Notes: generated by a model not told the origin, from the letters alone. Counted from the stretch's first letter, positions 16,256 to 24,096 are shown. The stretch is DNA of 25,467 nt from Actinomycetes bacterium (GCA_023404955.1 JAEXZY010000017.1:1-25467); one strand, 5' to 3'. A program made the numbers and translations.

Positions 16256-18451
16256 TCAGCCCTTGCGCTGCTCGGTCAGTCCGCGCAGCGCATCGGGTAG
16301 CGGCCCGGTGTGCAGCACACCGAGCCGCTGGGTGGCCCGGGTGAGTGCGACGTAGAGGTCGGCGGCCCCGCGTGGGCCGTCGGCCATGATCGTGTCCGGG
16401 TCGACGACGAGCACCGCGTCGTACTCCAAGCCTTTGGTGTCCGCAGGTGCGACTGCGCCTGGGGTGCCGAGTGGTCCGATGACCACGCTGGTGCCGTCCA
16501 GCTTCTCCTCGCCGCGCACGAATTCATCTATCGCAGAGGCCAATTGGTCGTCGGTGACGGTACGTGACCACGGCGCCACACCACAGGAGCGCACTGACTC
16601 GGGCGGGGTCACGTCCGGCGCGAATTCGGCCAGAACCGCGGCTGCGACGGCCATGATCTCGCTGGGTGTGCGGTAGTTCGTCAGCAGCGGTCGGTACAGC
16701 CACCGACGATCGACATACGGCTCGAGCGTGGCCTGCCAGGAGGTCACCCCGGCGGCGGAGCGGCGCTGGGCCAGATCGCCGACGATCGTGAACGACCGGC
16801 GCGGACAGCGCCGCATCAGCACCCGCCACTCCATCGCGGAGAGCTCCTGGGCTTCGTCGACCACGACGTGCCCGTACGTCCAGTCCCGGTCTGCGGCAGC
16901 ACGTTCGGCGAGCTCGCGCGTGTCTCGTTCCTCGAACCGTTCGGCCAGCTCGTCGGCGGCGATCACGTCGGAGGCCAGCAGTTGGTCCTCGTCGTCCATC
17001 AGATCCTCGCGGCCGATCATCAGGTCCAGCACGCCGGCCGCGTAGGCGGCTTCTTCGCGGCGGTCCTTCTCGGCGGCCGCCTCGGCCTTCTTGTCGCGGC
17101 CGAGCAGGTCGATCAGTTCGTCGAGCAGCGGCACATCGGACACCGTCCACGCGTAACCGTCGGCGCGCAGCAGGATCGGGTCGGCGCCCGCCGCCCGCAG
17201 CCGGTCGGGGGACGAATACAATTCGGCGAGAAGCGTTTCCGGTGTCAGCATGGGCCACAGCTCATCGAGCGCGGCGGCGAAACCGGGGTGCTCGTCGAGT
17301 TCGTCGACCAGCTCCGAGCGCAGATGCTCCCACGCGTTGCGATCCTCGCGCGTCAGCCAGCCGCGGCCGATCTTGGCGATCGCGCGTTCGGTCAGCGCCC
17401 AGGTCAGGACGTCGGCGAAGACCACCCGGGCATCATTGTGTGTCTTGCCGCTGGCGCGGGCCTCGTCGACGGCCCACTGCGCGATGTCGGGAGCGATGTA
17501 CACCGACACGTCGGCCAGGTCGATCGGAATGGGCTCCGCGGGTACCCGCTGCCGGTCGGCGACGGCAGCCGCGAGCACCTTCACCATGTCGAGCGAACCC
17601 TTCACGCGGGTGACCTCCGGCGTGTCCCGGTCGGCGACGCGCAGTCCCGGATACAGGTCTCCGGTGGTCATGAACACGACGTTGGTCTCGCCCAGGGACG
17701 GCAGCACGCGTCCGACGTGGTCGAGGAACGCCGCGTTGGGGCCGATGACGAGCACGCCGTGGCTCTCCATGCGCTTGCGCTGGGTGTAGAGCAGGTAGGC
17801 CACCCGGTGCAGTGCGACGACGGTCTTGCCGGTGCCGGGCCCGCCCTCGATGACCAGCACCCCGGCGTGGTCGAGGCGGATGATCTCGTCCTGTTCGGCC
17901 TGGATGGTGGCGACGATGTCGCGCATACCTTCGCCTCGCGGTGCGTTGACCGCGGCGAGCAGCGCCGCATCGCCGCTTCCCGATGCGGCGCCCAGATCCT
18001 CAGAAGCGTCGGGGCGGCCGAGGATCTCGTCGGTGAAGTCGAGGATGCGCCGACCCATCGTGTGGAACTGGCGACGGCGGCGCATGTTCTCCGGCGAGGC
18101 CCCGGTGGCGACGTAGAAGGCGCGCGCGGCCGGCGCCCGCCAATCCACGAGTAGAGACGCGAAATCGTCCGCCTCGTCGAGGATGCCGATGCGCCCGACG
18201 TAGATCGTCTCGCCGTCGATGCTGTCGAGCCGGCCGAAGCACAGACCGCTGTCGGCGACGTTGAGTCGCGCCATCTGCCGGGCGAGTGCGCGGACCTCGG
18301 CGTCGCGTTCCACGAGCGTGCCGCCGGTGCCGCGCAGCGCGCCGCGGTAGCGATCCCGCACCCGTGTGCGTTCGGCGTCGAGGCGGTCGTAGAGCGTGGC
18401 GACGTAGCGCTGTTCGGCGGCCAGTTCGGTGTCGTGGTCGTGAGTCGACAT
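16256..18451 (-). CDS. helD: HelD-type RNA polymerase-associated ATPase (UvrD/Rep-like)
   Basis: The 731-residue protein has the layout of actinobacterial (class II) HelD. An N-terminal charged helical arm (about 1-65) is followed by the conserved LNVADSGLCFGRLD and DWRAPAARAFYVATGASPEN. Superfamily 1 NTPase motifs follow: Walker A GGPGTGKT (203-210), Walker B VVVDEAQE (529-536), NYRTPSE (592-598), TKGLEYD (672-678) and YVALTRA (700-706). An insert between the two ATPase halves contains an acidic stretch, REDLMDDEDQLL (481-492), matching the loop that in M. smegmatis HelD reaches the polymerase active site. HelD removes nucleic acid from, and recycles, stalled RNA polymerase using ATP; some relatives (HelR) give rifampicin tolerance. 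The ATG at 18451 gives the family's usual length; the frame extends to 18613 into the divergent gene. A LexA-like box lies 33-48 nt upstream. Confidence 0.9.
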   Translation of the reverse strand: MSTHDHDTELAAEQRYVATLYDRLDAERTRVRDRYRGALRGTGGTLVERDAEVRALARQMARLNVADSGLCFGRLDSIDGETIYVGRIGILDEADDFASLLVDWRAPAARAFYVATGASPENMRRRRQFHTMGRRILDFTDEILGRPDASEDLGAASGSGDAALLAAVNAPRGEGMRDIVATIQAEQDEIIRLDHAGVLVIEGGPGTGKTVVALHRVAYLLYTQRKRMESHGVLVIGPNAAFLDHVGRVLPSLGETNVVFMTTGDLYPGLRVADRDTPEVTRVKGSLDMVKVLAAAVADRQRVPAEPIPIDLADVSVYIAPDIAQWAVDEARASGKTHNDARVVFADVLTWALTERAIAKIGRGWLTREDRNAWEHLRSELVDELDEHPGFAAALDELWPMLTPETLLAELYSSPDRLRAAGADPILLRADGYAWTVSDVPLLDELIDLLGRDKKAEAAAEKDRREEAAYAAGVLDLMIGREDLMDDEDQLLASDVIAADELAERFEERDTRELAERAAADRDWTYGHVVVDEAQELSAMEWRVLMRRCPRRSFTIVGDLAQRRSAAGVTSWQATLEPYVDRRWLYRPLLTNYRTPSEIMAVAAAVLAEFAPDVTPPESVRSCGVAPWSRTVTDDQLASAIDEFVRGEEKLDGTSVVIGPLGTPGAVAPADTKGLEYDAVLVVDPDTIMADGPRGAADLYVALTRATQRLGVLHTGPLPDALRGLTEQRKG

Positions 18452-18472
18452 GGTGCCTGCCACGCTACTTGC

Positions 18473-18478
18473 TTGACA
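18473..18478 (+). promoter_or_regulatory. Possible -35 element for the radical SAM gene
   Basis: TTGACA lies 5 nt before the SOS box. A -10 about 17 nt further on would fall at TCGCAT (18496-18501), a poor match, and would put the transcript start at or very near the ATG at 18507. If right, the message is leaderless and LexA would sit between -35 and -10. Confidence 0.35.
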
Positions 18479-18483
18479 CCCGA

Positions 18484-18499
18484 TCGAACGTGTGTTCGC
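18484..18499. promoter_or_regulatory. SOS box (LexA operator)
   Basis: TCGAAC-GTGT-GTTCGC matches the mycobacterial SOS box TCGAAC-N4-GTTCGA at 11 of 12 fixed positions. It ends 7 nt before the start of the radical SAM gene. The M. tuberculosis homologue Rv2578c was listed, to my recollection, among LexA-regulated genes. The same box is in the promoter region of the divergent helD. Confidence 0.85.
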
Positions 18500-18506
18500 A
18501 TGAGGT

Positions 18507-19526
18507 ATGCGATGGTCTGAGCAAGGCGTCGACGTCGACGATGGGGCGCTGCCCGGTCTGCAGCGGCTCGGCCTGATCCGTAGCGTGCGCACACCGGAGT
18601 TCCAGGGCATCACGTTTCACGAGGTGCTGTGCAAGTCGGCGTTGAACAAGGTGCCCGCCGCGTCGATGCTGCCGTTCCAGTACACCGTCAACGGGTACCG
18701 CGGCTGCTCGCACGCCTGCCGGTACTGCTTCGCGCGTCCGACGCACGAGTACCTGGATTTCGACAGCGGCCAGGACTTCGACACCCACGTCGTGGTCAAG
18801 ACCAATGTGGCCGACGTGCTGCGGCGCGAACTGCGCCGCCCGTCGTGGACGGGTGAGACCGTCGCGCTGGGCACCAACACCGATCCCTACCAGCGGGCCG
18901 AGGGGCGCTACGCGTTGATGCCGGGCATCATCGGTGCGCTCACCGACTCCGGCACCCCGTTCTCGATCCTCACCAAGGGCACGCTGCTGCGCCGGGACCT
19001 GCCACTGCTCACCGAGGCCGTAGGGCGTGTCGCGGTCAGCGTAGCGGTGTCACTCGCCGTCGGGGATCCGCTGCTGCACAGCCAAATCGAGCCCGGGACG
19101 CCGACGCCGCAGGCGCGGCTCGGGTTGATCGCCGCGATCCGGGAGGCGGGGTTGCCCTGCCATGTGATGGTTGCCCCGGTGTTGCCGCGGCTCACCGATT
19201 CGGTGGCCCATCTGGACGATCTGCTCGGCCGGATCGCCGCCGCGGGTGCGACGAGTGTCACGGTCTTCGGCTTGCATCTGCGGGGCAGCACCCGCGGCTG
19301 GTTCATGGATTGGTTGGCCGGTGCCTACCCGGATCTGGTGGGCGAGTACCGGCACCTGTACCGGCGCGGGGCGTACCTGCCGGCCGACTACCGGGCGATG
19401 CTCGCACAGCGCGCGGCCCCGCTGGTCGCCAAATACGGTCTGGCGCCGGGTCGTTCGTTCCGGGAGGCCGGTGCGCGCCGACCCGCGCCCACCCCGGTGC
19501 CGGCGGCTCAGCCGGCGTTGTTCTGA
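18507..19526 (+). CDS. Radical SAM protein, SPL-like (Rv2578c homologue), SOS-controlled
   Basis: This 339-residue protein carries the radical SAM cluster motif CSHACRYC, with cysteines at 67, 71 and 74 (CxxxCxxC) that would bind a [4Fe-4S] cluster and S-adenosylmethionine. The downstream phrases ALGTNTDPYQRAEG, SILTKGTLLRRDL and VAPVLPRLTDS belong to the group annotated as Rv2578c-like or spore photoproduct lyase-like. Substrate is not known; control by the adjacent SOS box suggests a role in the DNA damage response. The N-terminus MRWSEQ matches my recollection of Rv2578c (MRWARQ), which supports the ATG at 18507 despite a cramped upstream region. The C-terminal 25 residues are Pro/Ala-rich. 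It converges on the DUF885 gene with a 3-nt gap. Confidence 0.9.
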   Translation: MRWSEQGVDVDDGALPGLQRLGLIRSVRTPEFQGITFHEVLCKSALNKVPAASMLPFQYTVNGYRGCSHACRYCFARPTHEYLDFDSGQDFDTHVVVKTNVADVLRRELRRPSWTGETVALGTNTDPYQRAEGRYALMPGIIGALTDSGTPFSILTKGTLLRRDLPLLTEAVGRVAVSVAVSLAVGDPLLHSQIEPGTPTPQARLGLIAAIREAGLPCHVMVAPVLPRLTDSVAHLDDLLGRIAAAGATSVTVFGLHLRGSTRGWFMDWLAGAYPDLVGEYRHLYRRGAYLPADYRAMLAQRAAPLVAKYGLAPGRSFREAGARRPAPTPVPAAQPALF

Positions 19527-19529
19527 CCG

Positions 19530-21200
19530 TCAGGCGAGTAGCGCCGAGCGCAGCACCTCCAGCGGCAGCCCACCCAGATCGAGTGCACGCCGGTGAAACT
19601 CCTTCAGCGACACGCCTTTCGCTGTCACCGTGTCGCGCAGCTCCTGCCAGATCCGCTGGCCGATCGCGTACGAGGGGGCCTGGCCCGGCCACCCCAGGTA
19701 GCGGTCCAGTTCGAAGCGCAGGTTCTCCTCGGCCATCGCGCTGTGGGCCTGCAGGAACGTCCAGGCCCGGGCGGCGTCCCAGGTGCCGCCGTCGGGTGCG
19801 GGCAGCCCGCAGTGCACGCCGATGTCGATCACCACGCGCGCGGCACGGAACCGTTGGGCGTCGAGCATTCCCATGCGGTTGCCGGCGTCGTCGAGCCAGC
19901 CCAGTTCGGCCATCAACCGCTCGGCGTACAAGGCCCAGCCCTCGCCGTGCCCCGACACCCAGCAGCCGAGCCTGCGCCACCGGTTGAGTTGGTCGGCGAG
20001 GACGACCGCGCGTCCGATCTGCAGGTGATGGCCGGGTACGCCTTCGTGGAAGACGGTGGTCATCTCCTGCCAGGTGTGGAACGTGTGCACGCCCGGGGGT
20101 ACCGACCACCACATCCGTCCCGGGCGGGACAGGTCTTCCGATGGGCCGGTGTAGTAGATGCCGCCGGTGTTCGTCGGCGCGATGCGGCATTCGAGGCGGC
20201 GCAGCGGCGCCGCGATCTCGAAGTGGGTGTCCGCCAGCGCATCGACGGCGCGGTCGGACAGGTCCTGCATCCACTGAGCGAGCGCCTCGGTGCCGTGCAC
20301 CAGGTAGCGATCCTCACCGTCGAGGCGGCGCAGCGCCTCGGTCGCGCTCGCCCCGGGGTAGAGCCGATTGGCGATCGTATCCTGTTCGGCCACAATGGCA
20401 TTCAGTTGATCGAGGCCCCACGCGTAGGCCTCGTCGACGTCCACGGTGGCGCCGAGGAAGGAGCGGGACACCAGGGCATAGTCGTCGCGCCCGCATGCGT
20501 CGGCCTCCCGGGCGTTCGGTCCGATCTCTTCGCGGAAGACCCCGACCAGCGCGGCGTAGGCGTTGGCGGCGTCCTCGGCGCAGCGGCGCAATTCCGCGTG
20601 CAACGTGAGATCGTCGGGCACCGCGTCGGCGACCATCTCCAGGTACAGGTGCTGGATCTGACCGGCCTGGGCGATGCCGCGCCGCACCTGACGTGCGGCC
20701 GGAGCACGGCCGGCCGCCACCGCCGCGCGCAGCGCGTCGGCGTATCCGGACACCCGCTCGGGCACCCGCGCCAGGCGTCGGCCGATCGTGGCCCAGTCCT
20801 CGGCGGTGTCGGTCGGCATCAGGTCGAACACATCGCGCATGGTTTGCAGCGGCGAGGCGATCACATTGAGTTCGCCGACGTCGAGGCCCGCGTCGTGCAG
20901 GTCGAGCAGCACCGTGAGGCGTTCCCGCAGGGCTGCGGCGGTCACCACATCGGCGTCGTCGGCGGGGTCGGTGGCCGCCAGCTCCCGCAGCGCGGTGCGC
21001 GCGGCGTCCGCGCGGGCCGCGTAGCCGGCAGGGGAGTAGTCGGTGATCTGATCGTCGTACCCGGCGATGCCCGCTTCCGTGGCACCGCACGGGTCCAGCT
21101 GTGCCCAGGTGTCCAGGTAGCGTTCGGCGACGGCGTCGACGTCGGTGGCGGCCCTAGCCAAGGTCGCGGGCCGCGAAGGTGTCGCACTGGGCCGGGTCAC
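19530..21200 (-). CDS. DUF885 family protein, putative zinc metallopeptidase
   Basis: A mostly helical 556-residue protein of the DUF885 family. The metal-site pattern HEGVPGHH (385-392), which replaces the usual HExxH, is followed about 27 residues later by GHGEGWALYAERL (417-429), whose Glu is the likely third ligand. Members are thought to be peptidases; the substrate is unknown. There is no signal peptide or membrane helix, so it is probably cytoplasmic. The GTG at 21200 makes a 47-nt overlap with the upstream zinc peptidase gene. A TTG at 21161 would give 543 residues and an 8-nt overlap. Neither has a clear ribosome-binding site, and the first 15 residues look non-conserved, so the start is uncertain. 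Probably co-transcribed with the peptidase. Confidence 0.87.
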   Translation of the reverse strand: MTRPSATPSRPATLARAATDVDAVAERYLDTWAQLDPCGATEAGIAGYDDQITDYSPAGYAARADAARTALRELAATDPADDADVVTAAALRERLTVLLDLHDAGLDVGELNVIASPLQTMRDVFDLMPTDTAEDWATIGRRLARVPERVSGYADALRAAVAAGRAPAARQVRRGIAQAGQIQHLYLEMVADAVPDDLTLHAELRRCAEDAANAYAALVGVFREEIGPNAREADACGRDDYALVSRSFLGATVDVDEAYAWGLDQLNAIVAEQDTIANRLYPGASATEALRRLDGEDRYLVHGTEALAQWMQDLSDRAVDALADTHFEIAAPLRRLECRIAPTNTGGIYYTGPSEDLSRPGRMWWSVPPGVHTFHTWQEMTTVFHEGVPGHHLQIGRAVVLADQLNRWRRLGCWVSGHGEGWALYAERLMAELGWLDDAGNRMGMLDAQRFRAARVVIDIGVHCGLPAPDGGTWDAARAWTFLQAHSAMAEENLRFELDRYLGWPGQAPSYAIGQRIWQELRDTVTAKGVSLKEFHRRALDLGGLPLEVLRSALLA

Positions 21201-22041
21201 CGGTCTGGTAACCGGTGGTGAACCACTTCTGCCGCTGCGCGGACGAGCCGTGCGTCCACGACTCGGGGTTGACCCGGCCTGTCGCCGATCGCTGGATGCG
21301 GTCGTCGCCGACCGACGCCGCGGCTGACAGCGCGTCGGCGATTTGCTGGTCGGTCAATGGTTCCAGGAACGGCACGCCGGTGCTCTCCTGTTTGGTGATC
21401 GCCGCGAAGTGCGCCCACACGCCCGCGTAGCAGTCGGCCTGCAGTTCGGTGCGCACACCGTTACCGTTGGCTCCCTGCGCGCCCTGCTGGGCGCGGCCGA
21501 GCACCCCCTCGAGATTCTGCACGTGATGGCCGAATTCGTGGGCGACGACGTACTCCTGCGCCAATGGCCCTCCGCTGGAACCGAATTGCGTTTTCAGGAT
21601 CTCGAAGAAGTCGGTGTCGAAATAGGCAGTCTGGTCCACGGGGCAGTAGAACGGACCCACGTCGCTGGTCGCAGGCCCGCACCGGGTGTCGACTGACTGG
21701 GAGAAGATGCGCACCTTCGGGCGGGTGTAGCCCGGCAAAAGTTGCTGCCAGACGCCGTCGACGGAGTTGCCGGTGGCGACCACCCGGCACTGCACGATCT
21801 CGTTGGCGTCAGCGCCGGTTCTGCACTGGCTCAGGTCGAAGCCGGGGGTCTCGGCGGCCTGCGGGCCGGCCTGCTGCTGCGGCACCACCGAGCTGGGGTC
21901 GACGCCGAGGAACAGCGCGACGACGACGATCAGCAGGCCACCCAGGCCGCCGCCGACGGCGATGCCCCGGCCGGGGCCGCGTCCACCCCCGCTGCTCGAC
22001 GTGGTGCTGGTATCGATCTGCATGCCCTCGTTGAAGGTCAT
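21154..22041 (-). CDS. Neutral zinc metallopeptidase, YpfJ family (Rv2575c-like)
   Basis: The 295-residue protein has a Gly/Ser-rich cytoplasmic N-terminus, one membrane helix (about 28-46) and an extracytoplasmic peptidase domain. The zinc motif HEFGHH is at 168-173, with the third-ligand region ELQADCYAGVWAH at 199-211, the YpfJ/putative neutral zinc metallopeptidase signature. Several cysteines (73, 85, 121, 133, 204 and one near the C-terminus) suggest disulfides, fitting an exported domain. The N-terminus MTFNEGMQIDTS resembles the mycobacterial homologues, supporting the ATG at 22041; GAGGTAG lies just upstream. An in-frame ATG at 22023 is less likely. Its natural substrate is not known. 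Confidence 0.9.
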   Translation of the reverse strand: MTFNEGMQIDTSTTSSSGGGRGPGRGIAVGGGLGGLLIVVVALFLGVDPSSVVPQQQAGPQAAETPGFDLSQCRTGADANEIVQCRVVATGNSVDGVWQQLLPGYTRPKVRIFSQSVDTRCGPATSDVGPFYCPVDQTAYFDTDFFEILKTQFGSSGGPLAQEYVVAHEFGHHVQNLEGVLGRAQQGAQGANGNGVRTELQADCYAGVWAHFAAITKQESTGVPFLEPLTDQQIADALSAAASVGDDRIQRSATGRVNPESWTHGSSAQRQKWFTTGYQTGDPAQCDTFAARDLG

Positions 22042-22062
22042 GGCTCTACCTCGCTTCGCCGC

Positions 22063-22083
22063 CGGGCCCGCGTGCCGGGCCCG
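22063..22083. repeat. Pair of CGGGCCCG palindromes
   Basis: CGGGCCCG occurs at 22063-22070 and again at 22076-22083, inside a direct repeat GCCGGGCCCG spaced 13 nt apart. Because each unit is its own reverse complement, the pair could be two tandem protein sites or, in the transcript of the zinc peptidase gene, an 8-bp hairpin with a 5-nt loop. It lies in the likely 5' leader of that gene. Confidence 0.4.
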
Positions 22084-22094
22084 TCAAGAATCGC

Positions 22095-22104
22095 ACACTA
22101 CGAT
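22095..22104. promoter_or_regulatory. Overlapping divergent -10 elements
   Basis: The plus strand has TACGAT (22099-22104), 7 nt before the carboxylesterase GTG at 22112, so that message would start at or near its first codon. The minus strand has TAGTGT (22100-22095), about 54 nt before the zinc peptidase ATG. Both fit TANNNT and share two base pairs, so initiation in one direction could exclude the other. Confidence 0.4.
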
Positions 22105-22111
22105 TCGCGCT

Positions 22112-23599
22112 GTGGCAGTCGTCGCCGGACCATCCACCGTCGTGCGGACCTCGCTGGGCGAGCTGCGCGGCGACCTCGAGGGCGGCGTCGGGGTGTGGCG
22201 CGGTGTGCCCTACGCCGAGCAGCCGGTCGGCCCGCGACGGTTCCTGGCACCGGCCGCGCCGAAGCCGTGGGACGGGGTGCGCGACGCCCACGAGCACGGC
22301 CCGCTGCCGCCGCAGACCACCTCGTTCGTCGGGGGTGGCCGTGACGATCCGAAGGTCCGCGACGAGGCGTGCCTGACGGTGACGGTGTGGTCGCCGGACA
22401 CGACGGCGTCGCTGCCGGTGATGGTGTGGATTCCCGGCGGCGCATTCGTCTACGGAGCCGGGCAGTTCCAGCTCTACAACGGGTCACGCCTGGCGGCCAA
22501 CGGCAACGTGGTCGTGGTCAACGTGACCTACCGGATCGGGGTGTTCGGCGGCCTCGAACTCGGGGACCTGGGACCGGGTTTCGACGACAACCTGGCGCTG
22601 CGCGATCAGCTCGCGGCGCTGCGCTGGGTGCGCGAGCACATCGCGTCGTTCGGGGGTGACCCGGATCGCGTCACGGTGTTCGGCGAGTCGGCCGGCGCGA
22701 CGTCGGTGCTGGCGCTGCTGGCCTGCCCGCAGGCGAGCGGGTTGTTCCACCGGGCGATCGCGCAGAGCCCCGCATTGCCGTTGATCGCTGACCGGGAGGT
22801 GCGCGCGCAGCGGGCACGCGACTTCCTCGCCCTTCTCGGTGTGCCCGCCGCCGAGGTCAAGAACCTGCCGCAGCGGCAGTTGCGGCGCGCCGCCGGTCAG
22901 GTCCAGCTCGCGAGCGCGGCGCAGACGCCGACGCTGGCTTACGGGCTGACGCACGGCACCGAGCTGCTACCCCGCCATCCGATCGATGCGGCCCGCGCCG
23001 GTGAGCTCGCCCGCGTTCCGCTGATCCTGGGCACGAACAGCCACGAGGCGACGATGTTCGCCTGGACCAGGCCGCCGATGCTGCCCACCACGCGGGCGAC
23101 CGTGCGTGCCTACTTCGGCCGGGTGGCTCCCGATGTCGAAGACGCTGTGCTGCAGGCGTATCCGCGCTATCCGCGGCGCAACGCGCTGATTGCGATCGGG
23201 TCAGACGTGATGTTCGGCGGCCCGGCGTGGGCGTTTGCCGATGCATACAGTTCCCGCGCGCCGACCCGGATGTACCGCTTCGACCACGCCGGGTTGAGTT
23301 TGCGTCTCCTCGGCCTCGGCGCCACCCACGGCAGTGAGATCGTGCACGTCCAGCACAGCTACGCGTCGTTCATCGGGCGCAAACTGCACCCGCTCGGCCG
23401 ACGCTTTCCGCCGTCGGTGGGTGTCCGCATGCAGCGCACCTGGCTCGACTTCGCCTGCAGCGACCGTGTGCACGACGAGGCCAACTGGCCGCTTTACGAC
23501 GTCGAGCATCGGCGGACCCGCCTGATCGCCACCCGCCGGGACGTGGTCGAAGAAGACCCGGATCGGGTGCGACGCTCTGTATGGGCGTCGATCTACTGA
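22112..23599 (+). CDS. Type B carboxylesterase
   Basis: A 495-residue alpha/beta-hydrolase that should cleave carboxylic esters. The oxyanion-hole segment IPGGAFVYGAG is at 107-117. The nucleophile is Ser193 in GESAGA (191-196), preceded by the conserved SFGGDPDRVTVF. Glu312 (GTNSHEATMF) and His406 (GATHGSEI) are the likely remaining triad members. No signal peptide is visible, so it is probably cytoplasmic. The GTG at 22112 gives a normal family N-terminus (VVRTSLGELRG); the frame stays open upstream to 21767, but that part shadows the divergent peptidase gene. There is no Shine-Dalgarno sequence, and a -10 ends 7 nt earlier, which suggests leaderless expression. The substrate is unknown. 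The last 7 nt overlap the convergent SRPBCC gene. Confidence 0.9.
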   Translation: MAVVAGPSTVVRTSLGELRGDLEGGVGVWRGVPYAEQPVGPRRFLAPAAPKPWDGVRDAHEHGPLPPQTTSFVGGGRDDPKVRDEACLTVTVWSPDTTASLPVMVWIPGGAFVYGAGQFQLYNGSRLAANGNVVVVNVTYRIGVFGGLELGDLGPGFDDNLALRDQLAALRWVREHIASFGGDPDRVTVFGESAGATSVLALLACPQASGLFHRAIAQSPALPLIADREVRAQRARDFLALLGVPAAEVKNLPQRQLRRAAGQVQLASAAQTPTLAYGLTHGTELLPRHPIDAARAGELARVPLILGTNSHEATMFAWTRPPMLPTTRATVRAYFGRVAPDVEDAVLQAYPRYPRRNALIAIGSDVMFGGPAWAFADAYSSRAPTRMYRFDHAGLSLRLLGLGATHGSEIVHVQHSYASFIGRKLHPLGRRFPPSVGVRMQRTWLDFACSDRVHDEANWPLYDVEHRRTRLIATRRDVVEEDPDRVRRSVWASIY

Positions 23600-24090
23600 G
23601 GTGAGAACCGCTCGTCGGTGTAGCGGCGCAGGTTGTGCAGGAACCGCTGGAAGAGCCAACTCATCACCGGTCGGCCGAGGAACAGACCGGCCCGGCCGGC
23701 GAGGTTGGCCGGCTGCAGCGCCATGATCCAGGTCAGGTGGCAACCCCGCGACGTCGGCACCACGCGGTAGTCCTCGGCAAATGCCGCCATGCTGCCCGTG
23801 CTGGCCTCGTTGAAGCGAAAAGCCATGCGTTCGAACGGGTTCCAGGCCAGGAACTCTTCCTTGCCCGTGATGCCACCGCGCATCTGGACGGTGCGGGTGG
23901 TGCCGACGCCGCGCGGTGGCGGGCTGGTCCAGGTGACATCGGTGATCACCGTCGCCCAGTGCGGCCAGGAGTTCTCGTCGGCCAGGACCTCGAACAGCTG
24001 CTCGGGGCTGATGGCGAGGTCGACGGTGCTGACGATGCGGTACGGCGCGGTGTCCAGGAAATCCAGGCCGACGGGGGCGCAGGCGTGCAT
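23593..24090 (-). CDS. SRPBCC / polyketide cyclase-like protein (Rv2574-like)
   Basis: The 165-residue protein fits the START-like SRPBCC fold, a helix-grip cavity that holds small hydrophobic ligands. Visible family features are VDLAISPEQLFEVLAD near the N-terminus (about 23-38), SWPHWATVITDVTWTS, the central strands KEEFLAWNPFERMAFRF, and a C-terminal amphipathic helix ending LHNLRRYTDERF. The ligand and role are unknown. The ATG has AAGGT about 6 nt upstream. Its position matches Rv2574 of M. tuberculosis. The stop lies inside the carboxylesterase gene (7-nt tail overlap), and the start is only 23 nt from the divergent regulator gene. Confidence 0.82.
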   Translation of the reverse strand: MHACAPVGLDFLDTAPYRIVSTVDLAISPEQLFEVLADENSWPHWATVITDVTWTSPPPRGVGTTRTVQMRGGITGKEEFLAWNPFERMAFRFNEASTGSMAAFAEDYRVVPTSRGCHLTWIMALQPANLAGRAGLFLGRPVMSWLFQRFLHNLRRYTDERFSPQ

Positions 24091-24096
24091 GTCCGA

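Noticed and set aside
18452..18506. A rifamycin-associated element upstream of helD
   Set aside because: The long GC-rich palindrome expected for that element is not present; the only clear dyad is the LexA-type box.
19593..21221. A 542-codon plus-strand frame across the DUF885 gene
   Set aside because: It is the shadow of a gene with a clear metal-binding motif on the minus strand.
23831..23842. TCGAACGGGTTC as a second SOS box
   Set aside because: The half-sites are only 2 nt apart instead of 4, and it lies inside the SRPBCC coding sequence.
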